Shown: one piece after another, positions 15,336-22,848 of the stretch
Position numbering within the stretch: position 1 is the first letter of the stretch
How the letters are laid out: each line of letters begins with the position of its first letter
NCBI RefSeq assembly: GCF_028583725.1
Contig: NZ_CP110680.1
Location: forward strand, 744,001-808,000
Direction: 5' to 3'
DNA from: Cellulomonas fimi
GTDB taxonomy: Bacteria; Actinomycetota; Actinomycetes; Actinomycetales; Cellulomonadaceae
DNA length: 64,000 nucleotides
The notes under the pieces: model-generated
What the model saw: the letters and a program-made list of their open reading frames with translations, nothing else
Told to the model about the DNA's origin: nothing
The model's database searches: none
Made by a program: the position numbers and the translations under genes

Positions 15336-16609
15336 GGCGCGGACCCGATCCCGACGACGACACGGCGCCCGCGCCAGGTCACCGTCCGCGGCCCGACCTG
15401 CGCGGCGACGGCCTGGAGGGGAGCGAGCACGGCAGCGACCGGTTCGAGCGCGACACCGAGCCAGCCGGACGCGCCGCCGTGCGTCGGCGCCGTCCAGAGG
15501 TCCGCGCCGCCGCGACCCGAGCCGTCCTCGGTGACGACCCCGCCGTGCGCGCTGCCCCCGGCGGTCGCCACCGCGGGCGTGGCTGTGCGCGCGAGGTCCG
15601 CACCCGTGGACCTCCCGGAAGCGGTGACGCGCCGTCGCAGCGTCCGGGTGACGAGTGCCGACCCCGCGAGCGCGACGAGCGTCGCGACGACGGCCGTCGC
15701 GTCGCGGGACACCGCCGCGAGCACGACGGCGACGAGCGGCAGTGCGGTCGGCACGAGCACGAGCAGCACGAGCCGCGGCGAGAGGTCCCGGCGGACGACC
15801 TCGCCCGCGAACATCAGCCAGCGGCGCACGACCCGCAGGTAGTCGGACGCGCTGGGGACGGTCGTCGCGACGAGCGCGGGGTGCGCGGTCTGGACGATCC
15901 GGAGCCCGTGCGCGCGGAACAGGCGGGCGAGCGCGTAGTCGTCGCAGGTCGCGGTCGCGAGCGCGGCGAACCCGCCGACCGTCGCGAGGTCGTCGCTCCG
16001 GAACGCGACGACCATCCCGTTGACGCTGACGGGCGGTCCGACGCGCGCCAGCGGCAGGTAGGTGACGAGCGCGGAGCCGTTGACGAACGCCGCGAGCAGC
16101 CGTGACCAGAGCCCGCCCTGCTCCCGGTACACGGGCACGCCGGTCGCGAGGTCGGCGTCGCCGAGCGCTGCGACGAGGCGGGCGAGCCCTCCGGCGGGGA
16201 GGGCGGTGTCGTCGTCGAGCAGCACGACCGTGCGGGTGCGGACGTCGGCCAGCGCGAGCTTGTGGACCTTGGGGTTGATCCCCGGTGCGGGCGGCGGGCA
16301 GACGACGACCTCGACGTGCGGGCGACCTGCGACGGCGGCGCCGGCCGCGTCCTGCCCGGCGACGTCGTCGTCGTCGACCAGCAGCAGGACCCGCGCGGGG
16401 GAGAGCGTCGCGACGGACGACGCGAGCACCCGGGGCAGCAGCGGGTCGCCCGAGCGGACCGCGACGAGCACGGTCACGTCACGCAGCGCCTCGTCCGCGC
16501 CGACGCCGCCCGCCTGGGTAGCCCCGGCGATCGACGCGGCGGCGAGGCCCCCGCGTACGGCGGCCGCGACCACGAGGAGGGCCGCGACGACGAGCGCGGC
16601 CTCAGCCAT
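15332..16609 (-). CDS. GT2/GT21-like membrane glycosyltransferase (ceramide glucosyltransferase type)
   Basis: A 425-residue membrane glycosyltransferase. An N-terminal transmembrane helix (about residues 3-25) precedes a GT-A domain containing N-P-K-V-H-K-L near 110, L-L-D-D-D-T near 130, V-N-G-M-V-V-A-F-R, C-D-D-Y-A-L near 220, and an R-R-W motif near 262. Two more hydrophobic helices follow at about 285-330. The N-P-K-V and D-D-Y motifs and the order match ceramide glucosyltransferase/HpnI-like proteins, which glycosylate lipids at the membrane. The ATG chosen is the one overlapping the epimerase stop by eight bases. The C-terminal 90 residues are less conserved and rich in Gly and Thr. 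Confidence 0.85.
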   Translation of the reverse strand: MAEAALVVAALLVVAAAVRGGLAAASIAGATQAGGVGADEALRDVTVLVAVRSGDPLLPRVLASSVATLSPARVLLLVDDDDVAGQDAAGAAVAGRPHVEVVVCPPPAPGINPKVHKLALADVRTRTVVLLDDDTALPAGGLARLVAALGDADLATGVPVYREQGGLWSRLLAAFVNGSALVTYLPLARVGPPVSVNGMVVAFRSDDLATVGGFAALATATCDDYALARLFRAHGLRIVQTAHPALVATTVPSASDYLRVVRRWLMFAGEVVRRDLSPRLVLLVLVPTALPLVAVVLAAVSRDATAVVATLVALAGSALVTRTLRRRVTASGRSTGADLARTATPAVATAGGSAHGGVVTEDGSGRGGADLWTAPTHGGASGWLGVALEPVAAVLAPLQAVAAQVGPRTVTWRGRRVVVGIGSAP

Positions 16610-17564
16610 GCGCGCGCACGAGCCGGTCGACGCTCTCGTCGAGCGACACGGCCGGCGCGCCCAGGTCACGCAGCGTGCGCGTCATGTCGAACGTCTTGGA
16701 CCGCGACAGGACGGACACGCCGAACCGGGTGAGGGGCGGCTCGCGCCAGCCGAGCAGCGTCGCCGACACCTGCTCACCGGCACCCGCGAGCCCGCGCACC
16801 ACGGACGGCGAGACCCGCACGGTCCGCGGCCGGGCGCCGAGCCGCGCGAGGATGCCGAGCAGGAAGGGGTACAGGTCCACGGGCTGCGCGTTCGTCAGGT
16901 GGTAGAGCCCCTCGACGCGTCGCTCGACGGCCTCGTTCACGTAGTGCGCGGCGGTGTGGACGTCGGTGAGGTCGGTGCGGACCGGGGGGCCGTCGCGTCG
17001 CTCCAGGACGGGCAGCACGCCGGTCTGTGCGAGCCGCAGGATCCGCGGCAGCAGGACGGTGTCGCCGACGCCGAAGACCGCCCGCGGCCGCACCACGGCG
17101 TGCGGGCCGGGGTAGCCGGCGACGACGCGCTCGGAGATCCGCTTGGTGCGGGCGTAGGCGTTGAGCAGCTCGTCGTCGGGCGGGACGGGGCTGTCCTCGG
17201 TGAGGTCGTACTGGTCGGCGTCGCGGTAGAGCACGGACGACGACGAGACGTGCACAAGCGGCGGTGCGCCGTGGTCGGCGGCCCAGCGCGCGACGTGCCG
17301 CGTCGCGTCGACGTTCGCGGCGACGAACGCCCGCGGCGGTGCCCACGGCGACGCGAGGGCGGCACAGTGCACGACGGCGTCGACCGGCCCGGGGACCGCG
17401 TCGTCAGGGAGGGGGAGCGACAGGTCGTGCCGGACGTAGTGCGCGACGTCGTTCGACGGTGTCGCCGCGCGCCCGACGCCGACGACCTGCCAGCCGCGCG
17501 CGTGCGCGTCGGCGACGATCCGCGTCCCCAGGAAGCCGTTGGAACCGGTGAGCAGGAGACGCAT
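16602..17564 (-). CDS. NAD-dependent epimerase/dehydratase (extended SDR)
   Basis: A 320-residue extended short-chain dehydrogenase. The nucleotide motif T-G-S-N-G-F-L-G-T is at residues 6-14, the Ser strand V-H-V-S-S-S-S-V near 110 and the Y-A-R-T-K catalytic Tyr-Lys near 145. D-L-T-D-V-H-T-A-A and Y-H-L-T-N are later family motifs. The type resembles 3-beta-hydroxysteroid dehydrogenase/OleD-like reductases as well as nucleotide-sugar epimerases. It is the first gene of the four-gene minus-strand operon. Together with the ketosynthase and adenylation enzyme this set resembles an OleABCD-type logic, but the identity of the substrate is open. Confidence 0.88.
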   Translation of the reverse strand: MRLLLTGSNGFLGTRIVADAHARGWQVVGVGRAATPSNDVAHYVRHDLSLPLPDDAVPGPVDAVVHCAALASPWAPPRAFVAANVDATRHVARWAADHGAPPLVHVSSSSVLYRDADQYDLTEDSPVPPDDELLNAYARTKRISERVVAGYPGPHAVVRPRAVFGVGDTVLLPRILRLAQTGVLPVLERRDGPPVRTDLTDVHTAAHYVNEAVERRVEGLYHLTNAQPVDLYPFLLGILARLGARPRTVRVSPSVVRGLAGAGEQVSATLLGWREPPLTRFGVSVLSRSKTFDMTRTLRDLGAPAVSLDESVDRLVRAHG

Positions 17565-17638
17565 GCGGTGGAGGATACGGCGGCGGCCCGACCGCCAGGC
17601 CCGTCCTCCACAGGCGTGTCCCGTCCGGCACCCGCCGG

Positions 17639-17680
17639 CGCCGGGGTGGTGCGTCACGCCGTCGACGCACCACCCCGGCG
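17639..17680 (-). terminator. Very strong hairpin after the ABC permease gene
   Basis: A perfect 17-base stem (starting C-GCCGGGGTGGTGCGTC) with an 8-base loop, located between the permease stop codon and the epimerase start. It separates the exporter operon from the epimerase operon on the same strand. Confidence 0.75.
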
Positions 17681-17687
17681 ACCCGCG

Positions 17688-18518
17688 TCAGCGACCCAGA
17701 CGTGTCCAGCGCCGCACGGACAGAACGCCGAACACCCCGACGAGGACGACGGGCCACACGACGGCGAGCAGCAGCGCGTGCTCGGACGCCCAGCCCGTGC
17801 TCGCGACGGTCGGGTTGCCGAACAGGTCGCGCGTCGCGGCGATGGTCGCGGTGATCGGGTTCCACGCCGACAGCGCCTCGATCCACCCGGGCATCGTCGA
17901 GATCGGGACGAACGCGTTCGACAGGAACGCGAACGGCCACACGAGGATCTGCACCGCCGTCACGCCGCCCTGCCCGCGGAACAGCAGCCCGAGCCAGATG
18001 CCGAGCCACAGGAACGCGAAGCGGAGCAGGAGCAGCAGCCCGAGCGCGACGAGCGCGTTGCCGAGCCCTTCGTGCCAGCGCCACCCGACGGCGAGGCCGC
18101 CGACGAGCAGCACGAGCAGCCCGACGACGGAGGAGAGCATGTCCGCGAACGCCCGGCCGAGGAGGACCGCGGACCGGGACATCGGCAGCGACCGGAACCG
18201 GTCGGTCACGCCCCGCTGCACGTCGTTCGCGACGGCCGTCATCGTCGACTCCAGCCCGAAGGCCATGGTGACGGCCAGCATGCCCGGGAACAGGAACTCG
18301 ATGTACCCGCCGGGGACGTCGATCGCGCCGCCGAGCAGGTAGCCGAACATCAGCAGCAGGAGCAGCGGGAACGCGAGCCCGATGAGCAGGTCCCAGGGCT
18401 GGCGGCGCCAGTGCCCGAGGTCGCGCAGGGTGACGGTCCAGGCGTCGCGCAGGGCCCACGACGGGCCGCCCGACGGGACGGTCGGCGCGGTCGGGGTGGG
18501 GACGGTGGTCGCGGTCAT
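17688..18518 (-). CDS. ABC-2 type export permease (DrrB-like)
   Basis: A 276-residue permease with six predicted transmembrane segments: about residues 45-65, 75-100, 125-150, 155-180, 190-205 and 245-265. The conserved R-G-V-T-D-R-F-R-S-L-P-M-S-R-S loop of the DrrB/ABC-2 family lies near residue 108, and P-F-A-F-L-S-N-A-F-V-P near 193. It pairs with the ATPase whose stop overlaps its ATG by four bases. The pair most likely exports a hydrophobic drug or lipid and is controlled by the divergent TetR regulator. Confidence 0.92.
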   Translation of the reverse strand: MTATTVPTPTAPTVPSGGPSWALRDAWTVTLRDLGHWRRQPWDLLIGLAFPLLLLLMFGYLLGGAIDVPGGYIEFLFPGMLAVTMAFGLESTMTAVANDVQRGVTDRFRSLPMSRSAVLLGRAFADMLSSVVGLLVLLVGGLAVGWRWHEGLGNALVALGLLLLLRFAFLWLGIWLGLLFRGQGGVTAVQILVWPFAFLSNAFVPISTMPGWIEALSAWNPITATIAATRDLFGNPTVASTGWASEHALLLAVVWPVVLVGVFGVLSVRRWTRLGR

Positions 18519-19591
18519 CGGGAGACCTCCTCGGCGGTCGCGGCGGGGGCGGTGTCGGTGGCGGGGCCGGCCGTCGACCCGGCCGGCGCGTCGACCGGGG
18601 CCTCGGCCGGAGCCCCGGTGAGGTGCAGGAACGCCTCGTCGAGGGTCGGGCGGCGCAGGGCGACGTCGTCGACGGGGACGCGGGCGTCGTCGAGCGTGCG
18701 GACCACGTGCGTGAGCGCGGCGACGCGGTCCGCGACGGTCGCGGTGACGCGCCGGGTGGCGACGTCCGTCTCGACGTCGGTGCCGACGGCGTCGAGGGCC
18801 GCGCGCGCCGCGGGCAGGTCGGCCTCGGTGCGGACTACGACGTCGAGCCGGTCCTGCCCGATCGACGCCTTGAGCTCGTCGGGCGTCCCGCGGGCGACGA
18901 GCCGGCCGTGCGCGAGCACGCTCACCTGGGACGCGAGCTGGTCCACCTCCTCCAGGTACTGCGTGGTGAGCAGCACCGCGGTCCCGCCCGCGACGAGGTC
19001 GCGCACCGCTCGCCACACCTCGCGGCGCCCGCCGGGGTCGAGGCCCGTCGTCGGCTCGTCGAGGAGCAGGACCTGCGGGTCGAGGACGAGCCCGGCGGCG
19101 AGGTCGAGCCGTCGCCGCATGCCGCCCGAGTAGGTCGCGACGGGCCGGTCGGCGGCGTCGGCGAGGTCGAACCGTTCGAGCAGCTCGTCGGCGCGACGCC
19201 GGGCGGCGCGCGTGCCGAGGTGCGAGAGGCGGCCGAACATGACGAGGTTGTCGCGGCCGCCGAGGATCTCGTCGACGGCGGCGTGCTGGCCGACGAGCCC
19301 GAGGCGGCGGCGCGCCTGCGCGGCGTCCCGCACCACGTCGAACCCGGCGACGTGCGCGGTGCCGCCGTGCGGGTCGAGCAGCGTGGAGACGATGCGGACG
19401 GTGGTCGTCTTGCCGGCGCCGTTGGGGCCGAGCAGCGCGTGGACGGTGCCGTGCTCGACGTCGAGGTCGAGCCCGTCGAGCACGGTGGTGTCGCCGTAGC
19501 GGCGGGTGAGCCCGCGGACGCGGACGGCGGGCACGTCGGATGCGGCCGTCGTGGCCGCGCGGGTGGTCGGGGATCCGGTGGACGTGGGCAT
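18515..19591 (-). CDS. ABC export ATPase (DrrA-like)
   Basis: A 358-residue ATPase. Walker A GPNGAGKTTT is near residue 56, the degenerate signature is Y-S-G-G-M-R-R-R, Walker B is LLLDEPTTGLD and the switch His is replaced by Gln in L-L-T-T-Q-Y-L-E-E-V, as in DrrA. A C-terminal regulatory domain (about residues 235-330) follows, with a Pro/Ala/Thr-rich tail. The ATG is chosen because GGAGG lies nine bases upstream; the frame continues upstream across the operator. It drives the downstream permease and is transcribed divergently from the TetR gene. Confidence 0.92.
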   Translation of the reverse strand: MPTSTGSPTTRAATTAASDVPAVRVRGLTRRYGDTTVLDGLDLDVEHGTVHALLGPNGAGKTTTVRIVSTLLDPHGGTAHVAGFDVVRDAAQARRRLGLVGQHAAVDEILGGRDNLVMFGRLSHLGTRAARRRADELLERFDLADAADRPVATYSGGMRRRLDLAAGLVLDPQVLLLDEPTTGLDPGGRREVWRAVRDLVAGGTAVLLTTQYLEEVDQLASQVSVLAHGRLVARGTPDELKASIGQDRLDVVVRTEADLPAARAALDAVGTDVETDVATRRVTATVADRVAALTHVVRTLDDARVPVDDVALRRPTLDEAFLHLTGAPAEAPVDAPAGSTAGPATDTAPAATAEEVSR

Positions 19592-19618
19592 GCGGGTGGA
19601 CCTCCTCGGACGGGAGCG

Positions 19619-19641
19619 CTTATCGTACAGCGTACGACAAG
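19619..19641. promoter_or_regulatory. TetR-type operator between exporter and regulator genes
   Basis: An inverted repeat with arms TCGTAC and GTACGA around a three-base AGC spacer, extended by CTT and AAG outside one mismatched position on each side. It lies between the divergent ABC ATPase and TetR starts, the usual place for a TetR dimer to repress both directions. Confidence 0.7.
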
Positions 19642-19686
19642 AACGCACGGGCGTCGCCACCTGTTCCCGGCAGGGAGGATGAGGTC

Positions 19687-20502
19687 ATGACCGAGCACAC
19701 CGGGACGCACACCGGGACCGGCGACCCCGCCCGCAGCATGGCCCTGCTCTGGCGCACCGCCGAGCCCGCCGCCCCGCGCGGCCGCGGCGCTGCCGCCGGG
19801 CTGTCCGTGGACCGCGTCGTCGAGACCGCCGTGATGCTCGCGGACGCCGAGGGCCTCGCCGCGCTGTCGATGCGCCGCGTCGCGACCGAGCTCGGCGTGG
19901 GCGCGATGACCCTCTACACGTGGGTCCCCGGCAAGGCCGAGCTCGTCGACCTCATGGTCGACGCCGTGCTGGGGGAGGTCGTCGATGCGCTCGGCGGCCT
20001 CACCGACGCCGCCGACGCGTCGACCGTCGCACCCGCCGGCTGGCGCGACCGGCTGGAGGCCGTCGCCCGCGCCAACTGGGCCGTCCTCGAACGCCACACC
20101 TGGCTCCTGCAGGTCGCGACGATGGGCCGCCCCCCGCTCGGGCCGAACGTCATGGCGAAGTACGAGGTCGAGCTCCGCGCGGTCGATGGCACCGGCCTCG
20201 ACGAGGTCACCATGGACGCCGTCGTCACCCTCGTGAACGGGTTCGTCTCGGGCGCGGCGCGCGGCGTCCTCGACCGTGCGCAGGCCGAGCGCCTCACCGG
20301 CATCAGCGAGGACCAGTGGTGGGAGGCGACCGCGCCCTACGTCGACCAGGTCTTCGACGCCGACACCTACCCGACCGTCGCGCGCGTCGGCCCCGTCGCG
20401 GGCGAGGCCAACCAGGCGGCGTACGACCCGTACCGCGCGTTCGAGTTCGGCCTCGCGCGCCTCCTCGACGGCGTCGCCGTCCTCGTCGACGCCACGCGCT
20501 GA
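19687..20502 (+). CDS. TetR-family regulator with tetracycline-repressor-type C-terminal domain
   Basis: A 271-residue repressor. The helix-turn-helix is at about residues 40-80 (S-V-D-R-V-V-E-T-A, M-R-R-V-A-T-E-L-G-V-G, T-L-Y-T-W-V-P-G-K-A-E-L). The C-terminal ligand-binding domain of TetR_C type follows, with E-R-H-T-W-L-L-Q-V near 135. It has a strong GGGAGGATGAGG ribosome site. It probably represses the adjacent exporter operon and itself through the operator in the shared spacer, with release by the exported compound. It is followed 38 bases later by an ABC-F gene that may be part of the same resistance unit. Confidence 0.9.
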   Translation: MTEHTGTHTGTGDPARSMALLWRTAEPAAPRGRGAAAGLSVDRVVETAVMLADAEGLAALSMRRVATELGVGAMTLYTWVPGKAELVDLMVDAVLGEVVDALGGLTDAADASTVAPAGWRDRLEAVARANWAVLERHTWLLQVATMGRPPLGPNVMAKYEVELRAVDGTGLDEVTMDAVVTLVNGFVSGAARGVLDRAQAERLTGISEDQWWEATAPYVDQVFDADTYPTVARVGPVAGEANQAAYDPYRAFEFGLARLLDGVAVLVDATR

Positions 20503-20540
20503 CGTCGGACCCGGCCGTCGCCGTCGGGGAGGATGGGCGC

Positions 20541-22187
20541 ATGAGTGCGACCCTGCAGGCCCGCGCGGTGTCGGCCGCCTTCGGCGACCGCGAGCTGTTC
20601 TCGGGCCTGGACCTCGTCGTCGCGCCCGGGGACGTCGTCGGGCTCGTCGGGCCGAACGGCGCCGGCAAGACGACGCTGCTGCGCATCCTGGCCGGGAGCC
20701 GCGCGCCCGAGTCGGGCGCCGTGAGCCTGTCGCCGCCGACCGCGCAGGTCGGCTACCTCGTGCAGGAGGTCGAGCGCCGCGACGACGAGACCGTGCGCAC
20801 GTTCCTGGAGCGCCGCACGGGCGTGCTCGACGCGCAGGCGGAGATGGACGACGCGTCGCACGCGCTCGCGGCCGACGAGCCCGGCGCCGACGACCGGTTC
20901 ACCGAGGCGCTCGAGCGGTGGATGTCGCTCGGCGGCGCGGACCTCGACGCACGGCTCGGGGTCGTCGCCGACGACCTCGGCCTGACCGTCGACCTGGACC
21001 TGCCGATGACGGCGCTGTCCGGCGGCCAGGCGGCGCGTGTCGGGCTCGCGGCGCTGCTGCTGTCCCGGTTCGACCTGTACCTGCTCGACGAGCCGACGAA
21101 CGACCTCGACACCGACGGCCTGCACCGGCTGGAGGAGTTCGTCGACCGCGTCCAGGCACCGGTCGTCGTGGTGAGCCACGACCGCGAGTTCCTCGCGCGG
21201 ACCGTCACGCGCGTCGTCGAGATCGACCGCAGCCTCCAGCGCGTCGCGAGCTACGGCGGCTCCTACGACGCCTACCTCGACGAGCGGTCGACGGCCCGCC
21301 GCCAGGCGCGCGAGGCGTTCGAGGACTACGCCGCCCGCCGCGACACGCTCCAGGCGCGGGCCCGCACGCAGCGCGCGTGGATGGAGAAGGGCGTCCGCAA
21401 CGCCCGCCGCAAGGCCACCGACAACGACAAGAACGTCAAGCACCACCGCGGCGAGACGTCGGAGAAGCAGGCCGCGAAGGCCCGCCAGACGGACCGGATG
21501 ATCGAGCGGCTGGAGGTCGTCGAGGAGCCGCGCAAGGAGTGGCAGCTCCGCATGAGCATCGCCGCCGCACCCCGGTCGGGCGCGGTCGTGGCGACGGCCC
21601 GCGCGGCGGTCGTGCGGCGCGGCGACTTCACGCTCGGACCTGTCGACGTGCAGCTCGACTGGCAGGACCGCGTGGCGGTGACCGGCCCGAACGGGTCGGG
21701 CAAGTCCACGCTGCTCGCGCTGCTGCTGGGCCGCGTCACGCCGGACCAGGGGAGCGCGGCGCTCGGACCGGGCGTGCTCGTCGGCGAGGTCGACCAGGCG
21801 CGCGCCGCCTTCGAGGGTGACGCACCCGTCGGGGACGCGTTCGCGCGGGAGGTCCCGGACTGGACGACGGCCGACGTGCGGACGCTGCTCGCCAAGTTCG
21901 GCCTCGCGGGTCACCAGGTCGGCCGCCCCGCCGCGTCGTTGTCCCCCGGCGAGCGCACCCGCGCCGCGCTCGCGCTCCTCCAGGCCCGCGGCGTCAACCT
22001 GCTGGTCCTCGACGAGCCGACCAACCACCTCGACCTGCCCGCGATCGAGCAGCTGGAGCAGGCCATGGAGTCCTTCGACGGGACGATCCTGCTCGTCACG
22101 CACGACCGCCGGATGCTCGACACCGTCCGCCTCACGCGCCGGTGGCACGTCGAGGACGGCCGCGTCACGGAGGTCGCGCCCGACTGA
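20541..22187 (+). CDS. ABC-F family ATPase (antibiotic-resistance/translation-factor type)
   Basis: A 548-residue soluble protein with two ABC domains and no transmembrane region. The first Walker A is GPNGAGKTT with signature L-S-G-G-Q; the second is GPNGSGKST with L-S-P-G-E. Both Walker B motifs are followed by the E-P-T-N-D/H-L-D pattern of ABC-F proteins. A long charged linker (about residues 245-320, helical and rich in Arg and Lys) corresponds to the interdomain P-site tRNA-interaction motif. Members bind ribosomes and either protect from drugs or tune translation. The position after the TetR gene favours drug protection. Confidence 0.92.
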   Translation: MSATLQARAVSAAFGDRELFSGLDLVVAPGDVVGLVGPNGAGKTTLLRILAGSRAPESGAVSLSPPTAQVGYLVQEVERRDDETVRTFLERRTGVLDAQAEMDDASHALAADEPGADDRFTEALERWMSLGGADLDARLGVVADDLGLTVDLDLPMTALSGGQAARVGLAALLLSRFDLYLLDEPTNDLDTDGLHRLEEFVDRVQAPVVVVSHDREFLARTVTRVVEIDRSLQRVASYGGSYDAYLDERSTARRQAREAFEDYAARRDTLQARARTQRAWMEKGVRNARRKATDNDKNVKHHRGETSEKQAAKARQTDRMIERLEVVEEPRKEWQLRMSIAAAPRSGAVVATARAAVVRRGDFTLGPVDVQLDWQDRVAVTGPNGSGKSTLLALLLGRVTPDQGSAALGPGVLVGEVDQARAAFEGDAPVGDAFAREVPDWTTADVRTLLAKFGLAGHQVGRPAASLSPGERTRAALALLQARGVNLLVLDEPTNHLDLPAIEQLEQAMESFDGTILLVTHDRRMLDTVRLTRRWHVEDGRVTEVAPD

Positions 22188-22233
22188 CCGCGGCGCTCGC
22201 CGGGCCGGACGCGTCAGGCGGACGCCCCCACGC

Positions 22234-22689
22234 TCACCAGGCGCTGAGCGAGACGGAGGCGCCCATCACGACGACGGTGCCGTCCTCGTCCTCGTCGACC
22301 GTCGGGTCGACGAAGGCGAACACCCCGTGGCCGCGCTCGAGACGCAGGAACACGTGGCACGCGTCCGACTCGAGGTCGGGTGCCACGAGTGTCGGCGAGC
22401 AGTCCTGCTCGAGCACACCGCTGTCCGTGCCGCCGAGCCCGGCGGCGAGGTCGGCGGCGACGTCCGTGACGGCGCGGTCGACGCTCCAGCACGCGACGAG
22501 GTCGTCGGCGTGACACCCGGCCTGCGTGACGGCACCCGCGGGCGCGGGCAGCGCGGTCGCACGCTCGACGGCCTCGGCTCGGAGGTGCCCGTCGACGGCC
22601 CGCAGGACCCCGGGCACGGTCACGGCCGCGACCGCGCCCACGGCGACGACGGCGAGCGAGATGACGAACACCGGTCGCGGAGTGCGCAT
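22234..22689 (-). CDS. Small exported or membrane-anchored protein
   Basis: A 151-residue protein of unknown function. One hydrophobic segment at residues 7-30 acts as membrane anchor or uncleaved signal. The outside part has three Cys residues (A-G-C-H near 58, V-A-C-W near 67, S-D-A-C-H near 109) and one more in Q-D-C, which could form disulfides. Towards the end come an F-V-D-P-T-V-D-E-D-E-D acidic turn and beta strands. It converges on the ABC-F gene and is divergent from the GH105 gene. No family was recognised. Confidence 0.7.
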   Translation of the reverse strand: MRTPRPVFVISLAVVAVGAVAAVTVPGVLRAVDGHLRAEAVERATALPAPAGAVTQAGCHADDLVACWSVDRAVTDVAADLAAGLGGTDSGVLEQDCSPTLVAPDLESDACHVFLRLERGHGVFAFVDPTVDEDEDGTVVVMGASVSLSAW

Positions 22690-22790
22690 GCGCAGGTCAT
22701 CGGCAGTGCGGCTGCCGGCCTTGAACGTCGCGCCAGGCCCCGCGCCCGCTCCGCGACGAGGCGGGCCGTTGGTCACCTGTGCCGCGCGCA

Positions 22791-22809
22791 CCGACGGTCG
22801 TACCGTCGG
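22791..22809. promoter_or_regulatory. Inverted repeat CCGACGGTcgtACCGTCGG
   Basis: Perfect 8-base arms around a 3-base spacer, in the 159-base region between the divergent membrane protein and GH105 genes. It may be an operator for a sugar-responsive regulator, or a small RNA hairpin. Confidence 0.4.
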
Positions 22810-22848
22810 GGGAGGTCCGGTGGTCCGCGGTCCGTGAGGCGGCACGCG

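Noticed and set aside
10263..17564. Assigning the ketosynthase cluster directly as an Ole beta-lactone pathway
   Set aside because: The adenylating enzyme belongs to the F390-synthetase-like group rather than the OleC type, and no clear OleB hydrolase is present, so only an analogy is justified.
16062..19133. A 1023-codon open frame on the plus strand
   Set aside because: It is opposite four well-supported genes (GT2, epimerase, ABC permease and ATPase) and has no recognisable domain.
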